From JANQJA01 sp047947185 (GTDB lineage Bacteria > Pseudomonadota > Gammaproteobacteria > Pseudomonadales > Azotimanducaceae), in the NCBI GenBank assembly GCA_047947185.1, contig CP170502.1, positions 5,789,791 through 5,853,790 of the forward strand: DNA of 64,000 bases, written 5' to 3'. Each line of letters begins with the position of its first letter. Position 1 is the first letter of the stretch. Under the pieces are notes generated by a model that saw only the letters and a list, made by a program, of their open reading frames with translations, was not told where the DNA came from and ran no database searches. Position numbers and translations under genes: made by a program. This document shows, piece after piece, positions 7,624 to 15,976 of the stretch.

Positions 7624-8205
7624 TCAGCCCGGTTCGCGGATCATGGGCCAGACTTTGAGGCCATTGGCCAGGGTGACCTCGTCAACCAGGGAGAATCCGC
7701 GGGACAGGTAAAAGGGCACATTGTCCCGATTGAGGCAATCAAGAAACACAGGCAACTGCTGTTGGCTGGCCAACGCCAGCATGGGCGCCAGCAGTGCATC
7801 GGCGACACCCCGGCCGCGATGCCCGGGATCGGTGGCGAGGCAGGAAAGATACCAGTGATCGCGCCTTGGCCGGTACTTGCGAGTGACTCGCTGGATAGCC
7901 AGGGCGTTGCCGAAATTATTGCCGTAGATATGGGCCAGGCGGCAGAACTGCCAAAACTGGCCAAGCAGGGAGGCGCGTGTCCCCGGGGATTCCCACAGGG
8001 CAACACCACGACGTAAGCGATCTGTGAACGCCAGGCCCTGGTGGTGAGCGGACCGCAGTGCCAGCTCAAAATACCGGCCGGCAAACCGAACCCAGGCGGC
8101 GGAATCACTGACCATGAACCGAAACGCCGGGTCACCCTCAAAAGCTCGCACCAGCAGGCACTTGAGCGGTTCTATGTCACCTGGATGAAGTTCACGGATT
8201 TGCAC
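7624..8205 (-). CDS. GNAT-family N-acetyltransferase
   Basis: 193 residues, read from a GTG at 8205. It has the GNAT fold with N-terminal IRELHPGDIEPLKCLLVRAF and the acetyl-CoA-binding motif A, CLATDPGHRGRGVADALL (R/Q-x-x-G-x-G/A pattern). The C-terminal strand (NVPFYLSRGFSLVDE) is also typical. Substrate unknown. It is divergent from nupC, and the 150-base gap between them holds a short CCCGGA/TCCGGG hairpin. No ribosome binding site is obvious before the GTG, so the start is uncertain. Confidence 0.75.
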   Translation of the reverse strand: MQIRELHPGDIEPLKCLLVRAFEGDPAFRFMVSDSAAWVRFAGRYFELALRSAHHQGLAFTDRLRRGVALWESPGTRASLLGQFWQFCRLAHIYGNNFGNALAIQRVTRKYRPRRDHWYLSCLATDPGHRGRGVADALLAPMLALASQQQLPVFLDCLNRDNVPFYLSRGFSLVDEVTLANGLKVWPMIREPG

Positions 8206-8356
8206 GCGGGCAAGTTACAACTGGAAATGACCCCACCAGTTTGCCCGGATCAGCGTCCGGGAGCAATTTCAACTTGCTTCCCGGGACTGGCAACTGTAGT
8301 TTTCTCGATTTCGCCAATCGAAGGTCGCGCATGAGAAGCCGAAAAGGACAGGGACT

Positions 8357-9565
8357 GTGATCAGCCTGCTGGGAATTGTGTTCCTGCTGTTGGTGGCCTG
8401 GGGGTTATCCAGCAATCGTATGGCGGTGAACCCACGAACCGTGTTTGGTGCCCTTGCAATACAGATGGCGGTCGCCGCGTTTGTACTCTACGTCCCGCTG
8501 GGGAAAGACGTACTTGAGGTACTTGCGAGCGGGGTTGCCAAGGTGCTCACCTACAGCCAGCAGGGTATCGACTTCCTGTTTGGTCCACTGGGCAATCAGT
8601 CGCTGGGTTTCGTTTTTGTCATTAACGTGCTGCCGGTGATCGTGTTTTTCTCGTCGCTGATTACCGTGCTTTATCACCTGGGCATCATGACCTGGATAGT
8701 ACGCCTGATCGGGGGTTTCCTGCAGCGCGTGCTGCAGACCAGTCGACCCGAATCCCTATCTGCAGCGGCAAACATTTTTGTCGGCCAGGCTGAGGCTCCC
8801 CTGGTTGTTAAACCTTTTGTACCGCAGATGACCCGGTCAGAGCTGTTTGCCATTATGGTCGGCGGGCTTGCCTCCATTGCGGGTTCGGTCATGGCAGGTT
8901 ACGCCAGTCTTGGCGTGAACCTGGAATACCTGCTGGCTGCCTGTTTCATGGCCGCCCCGGGCGGGCTTATGATGGCCAAGATCATGCTGCCGGAGACCGA
9001 CGAGCCGAAGAATGACCTGCACCAGTTGGATGAAGAGGACCACGTCTACGTCAACGTGTTTGACGCGGCAGCCACGGGCGCCCTGACCGGGCTGCAGATT
9101 GCCCTGGCGGTTGGGGCCATGCTGCTGGCGTTTATTGCCTTTATTGCAATGCTGAATGGAATACTGGGTTGGGTTGGCAGCCTGTTTGGGTTTGATGACC
9201 TGACGTTCCAGCTGGTACTGGGGTACCTGTTTCAGCCGCTGGCCTGGATTCTTGGCGTGCCCTGGCAGGAGGCCAACCTGGCGGGCAGCCTGATCGGGCA
9301 AAAACTGGTGCTGAATGAATTTGTGGCTTACGTCGAGTTCATTGGTGCACGCGACGGCATGTCCACCTTGACCCAGGGTATAATCACCTTTGCGCTCTGC
9401 GGCTTTGCTAATTTTTCGTCAATCGCGATCCTGCTGGGGGGAATCGGTGCCATGGCGCCAAGCCGCAGGTCAGAGATTGCTGAACTTGGGCTGCGGGCGC
9501 TGGTCGCGGCAACCCTGGCAAACCTGATGAGCGCGGCGATTGCCGGATTCTTTTTGTCTATCTGA
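8357..9565 (+). CDS. nupC: NupC-type concentrative nucleoside transporter
   Basis: 402 residues from GTG 8357 with AAGGACAGGG just upstream. It is highly hydrophobic, with about ten membrane spans, of normal CNT length. Family hallmarks include SLGFVFVINVLPVIVFFSSL, the GQAEAPLVVKPF substrate/cation loop and LNEFVAYVEF near the C-terminus, followed by ITFALCGFANFSSIAILLGG. CNT proteins couple nucleoside uptake to H+ or Na+. The next gene starts within a few bases of its stop, suggesting co-transcription. Confidence 0.92.
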   Translation: MISLLGIVFLLLVAWGLSSNRMAVNPRTVFGALAIQMAVAAFVLYVPLGKDVLEVLASGVAKVLTYSQQGIDFLFGPLGNQSLGFVFVINVLPVIVFFSSLITVLYHLGIMTWIVRLIGGFLQRVLQTSRPESLSAAANIFVGQAEAPLVVKPFVPQMTRSELFAIMVGGLASIAGSVMAGYASLGVNLEYLLAACFMAAPGGLMMAKIMLPETDEPKNDLHQLDEEDHVYVNVFDAAATGALTGLQIALAVGAMLLAFIAFIAMLNGILGWVGSLFGFDDLTFQLVLGYLFQPLAWILGVPWQEANLAGSLIGQKLVLNEFVAYVEFIGARDGMSTLTQGIITFALCGFANFSSIAILLGGIGAMAPSRRSEIAELGLRALVAATLANLMSAAIAGFFLSI

Positions 9566-9566
9566 A

Positions 9567-10418
9567 GTGAGTGCTGCCTTGAGCCTATCCGCCGTCGACT
9601 ACACCGCCCCGGACGCAGCCCGGCAGTTTGTTGAATCGCTGCGGACAACCGGCTTTGGGGTGCTGAAGAATCACCCCATTGACCAGGCGCTGGTTGATTC
9701 CATCTACCAGCACTGGCAGGAATTCTTTGCCACGGATGACAAATTCAACTATGCCTACGATCGGGAGAAACAGGATGGATTTTTCTCCATGTCCCAGGCG
9801 GAAACGGCAAAAAACTTTGCTGCTCGCGACATCAAGGAATATTTCCACTTCTATCCCTGGGGACGGTGCCCGCCATCGCTGCGGGCAGAATTGCAAACCT
9901 ATTTCGACGCAGCCCATCGCTTTGCTGCAGAACTGCTGTCCTGGATAGAGCAACTGTCGCCACCGGCCGTTGCGGCCGGTTACAGTGAACCCCTGTCCGG
10001 CATGATTGATGACAGTGACCAGACCCTGCTGCGTATCCTGCATTACCCGCCGCTGACCGGGTCGGAAGCGCCAGACGCCGTGCGTGCCGCGGCCCATGAG
10101 GACATTAACCTCATCACCATTCTGCCCGCGGCATCGGTCACGGGTCTGCAGGTGCTGGGCAGTGACGGTCGGTGGATCGATGTACCCTGCGAGTTCGAGA
10201 ACATCATTATCAACACGGGTGACATGTTGCAGGAAGCATCCGGCGGCTACTTCGTTTCGACCAAACACCGGGTCATCAATCCGCCCGGTCCTGACAGCAG
10301 GAAAGGGCGTATGTCGCTGCCGCTGTTCCTGCATCCGCGGTCTGACGTGGTGCTGTCAGAACGGCACACGGCGGGCACTTACCTCGAAGAAAGGCTCAGG
10401 GAATTGCGCGTGGTCTGA
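9567..10418 (+). CDS. Isopenicillin-N-synthase-like Fe(II) dioxygenase
   Basis: About 284 residues from GTG 9567; a TTG at 9579 is possible too, so the start is uncertain. The double-stranded beta-helix core shows the iron triad H-x-D...H in AAHEDINLITIL and STKHRVINPP, and the co-substrate Arg-x-Ser in GRMSLPLFLHPR. The N-terminal DIOX-N region (RTTGFGVLKNHPID) is typical of isopenicillin N synthase/2-oxoglutarate-dependent oxygenases. In bacteria such enzymes hydroxylate small molecules; the substrate is not evident. It follows nupC closely, so a nucleoside or modified-base substrate is possible but only inference. Confidence 0.82.
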   Translation: MSAALSLSAVDYTAPDAARQFVESLRTTGFGVLKNHPIDQALVDSIYQHWQEFFATDDKFNYAYDREKQDGFFSMSQAETAKNFAARDIKEYFHFYPWGRCPPSLRAELQTYFDAAHRFAAELLSWIEQLSPPAVAAGYSEPLSGMIDDSDQTLLRILHYPPLTGSEAPDAVRAAAHEDINLITILPAASVTGLQVLGSDGRWIDVPCEFENIIINTGDMLQEASGGYFVSTKHRVINPPGPDSRKGRMSLPLFLHPRSDVVLSERHTAGTYLEERLRELRVV

Positions 10419-10483
10419 AAGCCCCGGAAGCCCGGGCCGGGGAGGTCGGGGCAGGGCTCAGTTGATGACAGCTCCGCGAAGAA

Positions 10484-11068
10484 CTATCCGATTTCGCTGA
10501 CCGACCTCACGATCTTGCCAACAATCCCGTATTCCACTGCCTCGTCCACAGTCATCCAGTAATCGCGATCCGTGTCTTTTTCCACCCGTTCAAATGGCTG
10601 ACCGGTTTCCTCGGCAATAAGCCGGTTGATCCTTTCCTTGGTCTTCTTGATCTGTTCGGCCTGGATGCTGATATCGGTGGCGTCACCCTGGGAGCCGCCC
10701 GATGGCTGATGAACCAGGTAGCGGGTATTGGGCAGGGAATAACGATTTTCTTTCTTCGCCGCCAGGTAAATGCTGGTTGCGGCACTGGCCACCCAACCGG
10801 TGCCAACAACACGTACTTCAGGCTTGATGAACTTGATCATGTCGTAAATCACATCACCGGACTCAACGTGACCGCCGGGCGAACTGATGTAGATGGTGAT
10901 CGGATCATCACTTTCCGCCGCCATGGCCAGCAGCTGCTCGGTAACGCTACGCGCAATCTTGTCGTTGATCTGGCCAAAGATGGAGATGGACCTGGATTTA
11001 AACAGCTTCTCGTCGTAAACATTCAGCATCGGCGACTTCTGCTCGGGAGATTCATCGTTCATCGTCAT
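10484..11068 (-). CDS. clpP: ClpP-family ATP-dependent protease proteolytic subunit
   Basis: 194 residues from ATG 11068 (MTMNDESPEQ); the frame extends further upstream but the family length supports this start. The ClpP fold is clear: IFGQINDKIA, TIYISSPGGHVESGDVIYDM, catalytic Ser in TGWVASAATSIYLAA, catalytic His in YLVHQPSGG and a late Asp in KDTDRDYWMTVDEAVEYGIV. ClpP forms the tetradecameric chamber used by ClpX/ClpA. No tig, clpX or lon lies beside it, which marks it as a stand-alone, probably secondary ClpP. The sequence after the active Ser (SAAT) departs from the usual SMG/SMA. Confidence 0.85.
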   Translation of the reverse strand: MTMNDESPEQKSPMLNVYDEKLFKSRSISIFGQINDKIARSVTEQLLAMAAESDDPITIYISSPGGHVESGDVIYDMIKFIKPEVRVVGTGWVASAATSIYLAAKKENRYSLPNTRYLVHQPSGGSQGDATDISIQAEQIKKTKERINRLIAEETGQPFERVEKDTDRDYWMTVDEAVEYGIVGKIVRSVSEIG

Positions 11069-11215
11069 GAGGGGCAGTATCCTGTATTTCGTGAGCCGCG
11101 AAGCATAGCGAATAGGGGCGCCTGTGAACAGTGGCGCGGCGACGCTGGTGCTGCAAAATTGCAGGCCATTCGCGTAACCTGCAGGCATTGTGTCAGGGGC
11201 TTGGGACCATAAAAC

Positions 11216-11701
11216 ATGAATACACTGGAATCAGTGGCCATTCGACGTGGCGAGCCCGGCGATGCAGAGGCGATCAGGCTGTTGTCGCAGGATCTGGGAC
11301 TGCCCTTGCCATTCAGGACTGACTGGCCCGCGCTGCTGGCCAGCCCGGCACATTTTGTTTACGTTGCCGAAGACAACAGTATTTTTGGATTCGTCGCGGC
11401 AGGTGCGCCGCTGGATCCGCTGCCGGGATCCGAGGGAACGGGTGAGATTATTGGGCTATGTGTAAAACCGGGCTATCAGCGGCAGGGTATGGGTACCAAG
11501 TTGCTCGTCAGGGGTATCTCAGTGCTCAAGCGGCGCACCTTCGGCAGGGCCCATGTCTGGTTGCCGGACGCAAGGCCGCAGGTAGTGCGGGTCTTCACGG
11601 CCGTGGGGTTTGAGGCGACCGGCGTGACCCGGATCACAAACCTTGAGTCTAGACCCTGGCGGGAATCCGGCTTTGAAATGGGCCTGGACGCCTTTTTCTG
11701 A
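11216..11701 (+). CDS. GNAT-family N-acetyltransferase
   Basis: 161 residues from ATG 11216. The acetyl-CoA motif is GLCVKPGYQRQGMGTKLLVR, followed by AHVWLPDARPQVVRVFTAVG, the usual motif B and final strand. Substrate cannot be read. It is divergent from the ClpP-like gene (147-base gap) and convergent with the HupE gene, whose stop is next to its own. Confidence 0.8.
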   Translation: MNTLESVAIRRGEPGDAEAIRLLSQDLGLPLPFRTDWPALLASPAHFVYVAEDNSIFGFVAAGAPLDPLPGSEGTGEIIGLCVKPGYQRQGMGTKLLVRGISVLKRRTFGRAHVWLPDARPQVVRVFTAVGFEATGVTRITNLESRPWRESGFEMGLDAFF

Positions 11702-12898
11702 TCAGCTCGCCAGTGACCGCGACACGAACAGGAATAGACCAAGGCCGCAGAGCGCCGAAGCGATGGTCTCAGTTGTATAGGCGGGCAGGCGTATTCGGCG
11801 AACCAGCAGCATACCGGCCGCAAGAACGCTGCAGAGCACAACCAGCTGGCCAGCTTCCACGCCCAGATTAAACCCGATCAGGGCTGGCAGCAGGTATTCC
11901 CGGGGCAGGCCAATGTCAGTCAGAAGTCCGGCGAACCCGAAACCGTGGATGAGGCCAAACAGGAAGGTGAGGATAGGCCCCACGACATCCTGCAGCCGGG
12001 AAGTGGTCGAAAGCTTCAGATAGCAGATACAAAACAGGCCGAGTCCTGCCAGGGTGAGGGCACCGGGTCCGGCGTCCAGCCGGCCGGCCAGGCTGGCAAG
12101 TAGAAATATCAGCAGCAGAAGGCTCGTCACCATCATGAGAGGCGGCTGTAGACTGTGTCGCAGGGCGACAACCTCTGCCGCCACCAGCGCAATCGTGAAC
12201 CCGATCAGCGCCTCAACAGCGCTGCTGTCAACGCGGGCGTAACCCAGTACTGCCAGGGCCAGCGTCAGGCTATGGCCGATGGCAAATCCCGTCACCATCA
12301 GGAGGAGAGACACCAGTCTCGGGGTAAGCAGCATGACGGCACACAGGAAGGCAAGGTGGTCATACCCTGTGACAATGTGGATAACCCCCAGGTGAAAATA
12401 ACCAGCCAGCGTATCCAGCATGCCGGTGGATTGGTCCAGGTCCCAGCGTCGATCAGCTGCGGTAAACAGGTGTTCTCGAATCTCACCGTCCGAGCGGACG
12501 ACCTGGCTGATGTGCAGGTGATTGGGGAGCTGGTCGAACAGGGCATTGTTGATAATCGACATGGCTTTGCCAGGTGGACACCTGGCCTGCCAGCGCACAT
12601 CTATCTGCGTGGCACCCTGCCTGACGTCCGGTTTGCCCGCGACACATTGCGCACCGCCTGTCCTTATGGTGAAGCCCCGGGTAACGGCGTCAGTCAGTTG
12701 TTCAGACAGATTACCGGAAAAGGCAAGGGCCGGCAGGTAGCGTGCCAGGTCTGCCGCTGGCAGGGAATAGACAATCGACACCTGCTGGCCGTTGACCTGC
12801 AGGCTTGACCAGGTTTCGCCGCGTGAATGCGCCAGCGAATCAGGTACCAGCGTGAGGCACAGACAGGCGAGCAAAACGGTGGACGCAGCTGTTCTCAC
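11702..12898 (-). CDS. HupE/UreJ-family membrane protein
   Basis: 398 residues. A signal peptide (STVLLACLCLTLVPDSLAHS) precedes a ~170-residue periplasmic domain, then a six-helix HupE/UreJ-like domain starting GVIHIVTGYDHLAFLCAVML and containing FGLIHGFGFAGLLTDIGLPR and GFNLGVEAGQLVVL. The His/Asp-rich first helix is the proposed metal site; HupE/UreJ proteins are linked to nickel or cobalt uptake. No urease or hydrogenase is in the window. The start is a GTG overlapping the PPIase stop (GTGA), so both are one operon. Confidence 0.8.
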   Translation of the reverse strand: MRTAASTVLLACLCLTLVPDSLAHSRGETWSSLQVNGQQVSIVYSLPAADLARYLPALAFSGNLSEQLTDAVTRGFTIRTGGAQCVAGKPDVRQGATQIDVRWQARCPPGKAMSIINNALFDQLPNHLHISQVVRSDGEIREHLFTAADRRWDLDQSTGMLDTLAGYFHLGVIHIVTGYDHLAFLCAVMLLTPRLVSLLLMVTGFAIGHSLTLALAVLGYARVDSSAVEALIGFTIALVAAEVVALRHSLQPPLMMVTSLLLLIFLLASLAGRLDAGPGALTLAGLGLFCICYLKLSTTSRLQDVVGPILTFLFGLIHGFGFAGLLTDIGLPREYLLPALIGFNLGVEAGQLVVLCSVLAAGMLLVRRIRLPAYTTETIASALCGLGLFLFVSRSLAS

Positions 12899-13665
12899 GG
12901 TGGACTGATGTCTATGTCGGCGCGCTCCCGCAGCCAGGTCAGGTATTGCCGGAACGCCTGTGCGTCCTGCTCCTGAGTGAGATTGGCGGCAACCAGCGCC
13001 CGGATCTGTTCAAAGGGCGGGGCGACACCACCTTCTACCCTGATCAGGCGCACCGCCGTGTTGTCACCCGCCAGGGTCTGAGTACCCGGTGTCAGGCGGG
13101 CGATGGCAGCAGCCACGTCGGGCCCAAACCTTGCCAACAGTGACGGATAGGTCAGGGGCGTGGTACTCGGCTGCGCAGGCGCGGCCGGCACAACCTCCAC
13201 AACGTAAACAGTTGGTGGCAAAAACCGGTCAATATTCTGCTCGTAGTAGGCTCTCAGTTCTGCCTCTGATACCTCCGTACCAGCGGTGCTGCCACTGAAA
13301 CGCCGGGTAACGGCCTCAATGATGGCATTTCTGACGGGTGTGCTCTGGAGCACCAGCCCCAGTTCCAGCCCGCGTTGCACCAGCAGCTCTTCATCGATCA
13401 TCTGTTTAAGTAGGTAATTCCGGTCGCGTGGCACCGGGGTGTCAGCGTTCATCTGGCTGACATAGTCCTCCAATTGGGTGCTGGAAATAACCGTATCATT
13501 GATGCGCGCAACCTGGTCCGGGGTCCTGCCAGGTTCGCTTTCAAGCAGTCCGGCTGCAGCCAGCAGGACGCCCACCAGTGCGCCGGTGACCAGCAGCAGA
13601 ACGGCCGCGTGGCTGTTGTGCCTGGGTGACGCTTGTGCCTGGGTGTCCTGGTCTGTCGGTTCCAT
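12895..13665 (-). CDS. Membrane-anchored parvulin/SurA-like peptidyl-prolyl isomerase
   Basis: 256 residues from ATG 13665. One membrane anchor (AAVLLLVTGALVGVLLAAAG, about residues 20-42) is followed by a periplasmic SurA_N-like helical part (VARINDTVISSTQLEDYVSQ, then YLLKQMIDEELLVQRGLELG) and a parvulin-like segment. The parvulin core is weak, so the protein may be more chaperone than isomerase. It is the first gene of an operon with the HupE/UreJ protein and is perhaps its folding partner. Homologues next to HupE-like genes are seen in other proteobacteria. Confidence 0.72.
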   Translation of the reverse strand: MEPTDQDTQAQASPRHNSHAAVLLLVTGALVGVLLAAAGLLESEPGRTPDQVARINDTVISSTQLEDYVSQMNADTPVPRDRNYLLKQMIDEELLVQRGLELGLVLQSTPVRNAIIEAVTRRFSGSTAGTEVSEAELRAYYEQNIDRFLPPTVYVVEVVPAAPAQPSTTPLTYPSLLARFGPDVAAAIARLTPGTQTLAGDNTAVRLIRVEGGVAPPFEQIRALVAANLTQEQDAQAFRQYLTWLRERADIDISPP

Positions 13666-13995
13666 GCCGCGGACTATAGCCAGCCTGGCGCACGTCGGAA
13701 AGGCTATTGGCGGGCAAATTTCGCGACAACCGCCTGGTGGAAGTCACCCGGCGCTCCATGTGGGTGGGAGAATTGGGTCTTAAAGCTCACTCCTGTGTTT
13801 GAAACAGCATTTCCCGGGAGGGCGCGGATACCATGACCAGGACAACCAGGACGAGGTCCAGTGAGACACTTTCCGGGGAAGCGTCGTACCGGGAAATGCA
13901 CCGGTTGATTAAAAGTTGCGCCCTGGTTCGGGAACCTGGCGATCACCCCGGGGCAGGGCCCCTGCCGCCATCTTCACCGCTGTGCCAGGCACTGC
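13666..13995. other. 330-base intergenic region
   Basis: No convincing gene. GGCAGGG-C-CCCTGCC (13952-13966) is a perfect 7-base dyad 30 bases beyond the methyltransferase stop and may act as a terminator-like hairpin for that leftward gene. The rest carries the promoter side of the PPIase operon, with no clear motif. Confidence 0.4.
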
Positions 13996-14667
13996 TCAGG
14001 GCGTTGGCAGACGAACTCCAGTCGAACGATATACCCTGACATCGTTGAACTCCGCCATCTCATCCAGGTCAGGCACAGTTGTTGCCGTGTTGCGCTGGAC
14101 AATCTCGTAGCCGTCGACGCCCAGGTGCCTGATGCGCGAATCGGCAACCAGCACGGTTTCGGCCAGCCCTGGCAGCTTTGCCAGCAGGGGCATGTTGTCC
14201 CTGTCATAGAGCACGTCCGCCGCAATGGCCAGGTCAACGCGCTGGTCCAGTTCGTCCAGGTTGGCCAGCAGATCGAGCGTCACACCGGCCAGTTGCGCGT
14301 TGGCCAGCGTCGCAGCAAGCGCAAACGGATCGTTGTCGCAGGCAATCACTCGTTCGGCACCTGCCAGGCTGGCGGCAATGCCCACAACACCAGAACCACA
14401 CCCAAGGTCGAGCACGCTTTTGCCCGCAACCAACCCGGGATTGTCCAGCAGGTAACGGGCCAGTACCTGTCCGCTTGCCCAGCAAAATGCCCAGTAGGCA
14501 GGGGCGTTCATGACGCGGAGCATCTCATCATTGTCCAGCCGACCGCGGGGATAGTCGGCGCTGATCAGGTACAGGACAATCTCGGGGACAAGTGGCAGGG
14601 GCGTGGGCTCGATCCGGGCAGTCGTGATGGTGCTACGCAGGTTTTTCTGGATCTGTTCAGGGGTCAT
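13996..14667 (-). CDS. ETFB-lysine-methyltransferase-like class I methyltransferase
   Basis: 223 residues from ATG 14667; a GTG 30 bases earlier is possible. The SAM site is VLDLGCGSGVVGIAAS followed by acidic ERVIACDNDPFAL, and AIAADVLYDRDNM matches the D-x-x-Y motif IV of METTL20/Methyltransf_16 enzymes. The N-terminal PLVPEIVLYLISADYPR and APAYWAFCWASGQVLARYLL are also typical. METTL20 relatives methylate lysines on electron-transfer flavoprotein beta, the partner of acyl-CoA dehydrogenases. It is divergently placed 80 bases from an acyl-CoA dehydrogenase gene, which supports that target. Confidence 0.72.
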   Translation of the reverse strand: MTPEQIQKNLRSTITTARIEPTPLPLVPEIVLYLISADYPRGRLDNDEMLRVMNAPAYWAFCWASGQVLARYLLDNPGLVAGKSVLDLGCGSGVVGIAASLAGAERVIACDNDPFALAATLANAQLAGVTLDLLANLDELDQRVDLAIAADVLYDRDNMPLLAKLPGLAETVLVADSRIRHLGVDGYEIVQRNTATTVPDLDEMAEFNDVRVYRSTGVRLPTP

Positions 14668-14746
14668 GGCGCGAGATGATGGACTTTGCGGGCACACCTT
14701 GCAATCTGTAGGATTGACGGGTCAGCAAGCATTCGGGAGACAGAGA

Positions 14747-15976
14747 ATGACAATTGATTTTACCTTCAGCCAGGAAGTGGAAGATGCCCGCCAGATGATG
14801 CGGGATTTTCTACACAACACGGTCAAAAAAGAATTCGAAGCCATGCGTCATAACAGGAATGCAACGCGCGAGGACTGGTCCAGGCTGGTGAAAGACCTGC
14901 GCGCCAAGGCGCGTGCTGAAGGCTTCTGGCTACCGCACATGCCCCAGGAGGTGGGTGGCATGGGACTCGGTGTCACGGCGCTGGCTGCGGTATCGGCGGA
15001 GGCGGCGAAAGTTCCCATGGGGCCCTATATCATCAATTGTCAGGCGCCCGATGAGGGCAACATGCATACGATGCATCATTTTGCGACCGAATATCAGCGG
15101 GAAAAGTTCCTGAAGCCCCTGCTTGAAGGCACCGCGCGGTCCTGTTTCTCGATGACGGAACCAGAGGTGGCCGGTTCGGACCCGACCTTAATCCAGACAA
15201 CGGCGGTTTTGGACGGTGATGACTGGGTGATTAATGGCCACAAGTGGTTTACGTCCGGGGCTGAAGGTGCCGACTTTGCGATAGTGATCGCGCGAACGGA
15301 TCCCGACGCGTCCGTTCCCCAGGCACGAAATTCAGCGTTTATTGTACCAACGGACACACCCGGGTTTGAAATCGTGCGGGACGTGGAGACCATGGGTGGG
15401 CGGCACAATCACCCGGAGATCAAGTACACCAACGTGCGGGTGCCGAAGGAAAACCTGCTGGGTGAGCGGGGTGGTGGTCACAAGCTGGGTCAGGTTCGGC
15501 TGGGACCAGCCCGGCTGGCGCACTGTATGCGTTGGCTTGGCCAGATTGAGATGGCGCTCGAGATGCTGATTGATCGCGCACAGAAGCGTTTCTCCCACGG
15601 ATCATACCTGTCAGAAAAACAGAGTATCCAATGGATGATGGCAGACAGTGCCATGGAGCTGTATGCGTCCAAACTGATGGTGTTGCATGCGGCTTACAAG
15701 ATCGAGAACGGCATGGAATTCAAACAGGAAGTCTCCATGGCCAAACACCATGTTGCCAATACCCTGTGGCGGGTGATTGATCGTGCCATGCAGGTTCATG
15801 GTGCCCTGGGCTATTCGACGGATACACCACTTGCCGGCATGATGCAGCAGGCGCGCTGGGCACGGCTTGCCGACGGTGCGGATGAGGTGCACCAGATGCG
15901 CATTGCAGAACTTCTGATGAAAGCCTACAACGATGACGGGTCTGTCAACCAGGGTGTGGGCGGGTTACCACTTTGA
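14747..15976 (+). CDS. Acyl-CoA dehydrogenase, ACAD10/11-like
   Basis: 409 residues from ATG 14747 (MTIDFTFSQEVEDARQMM), with GGGAGACAGAG upstream. It has the full ACAD fold: FSMTEPEVAGSDPT in the middle domain, NGHKWFTSGAEGADFAIVIA, and the C-terminal helical domain VHGALGYSTDTPLAGMMQQA with RLADGADEVHQMRI. FAD-dependent alpha,beta-dehydrogenation of acyl-CoA is expected. The pattern is closest to the ACAD10/11 C-terminal branch. The stop overlaps the TTG start of the following peptidase. An APH-like kinase of the type fused to this branch in animals lies separately at 39345. Confidence 0.88.
   Translation: MTIDFTFSQEVEDARQMMRDFLHNTVKKEFEAMRHNRNATREDWSRLVKDLRAKARAEGFWLPHMPQEVGGMGLGVTALAAVSAEAAKVPMGPYIINCQAPDEGNMHTMHHFATEYQREKFLKPLLEGTARSCFSMTEPEVAGSDPTLIQTTAVLDGDDWVINGHKWFTSGAEGADFAIVIARTDPDASVPQARNSAFIVPTDTPGFEIVRDVETMGGRHNHPEIKYTNVRVPKENLLGERGGGHKLGQVRLGPARLAHCMRWLGQIEMALEMLIDRAQKRFSHGSYLSEKQSIQWMMADSAMELYASKLMVLHAAYKIENGMEFKQEVSMAKHHVANTLWRVIDRAMQVHGALGYSTDTPLAGMMQQARWARLADGADEVHQMRIAELLMKAYNDDGSVNQGVGGLPL

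Noticed and set aside
13833..14039. Small plus-strand frame of 68 codons with a GGGAGGG upstream
   Set aside because: Runs 44 bases into the methyltransferase gene on the other strand, has no recognisable family and a low-complexity composition. Kept out as unsupported.
15094..15892. Several long minus-strand frames inside the acyl-CoA dehydrogenase gene
   Set aside because: Shadow frames of a strongly conserved gene; no start signals and composition mirrors the plus strand.
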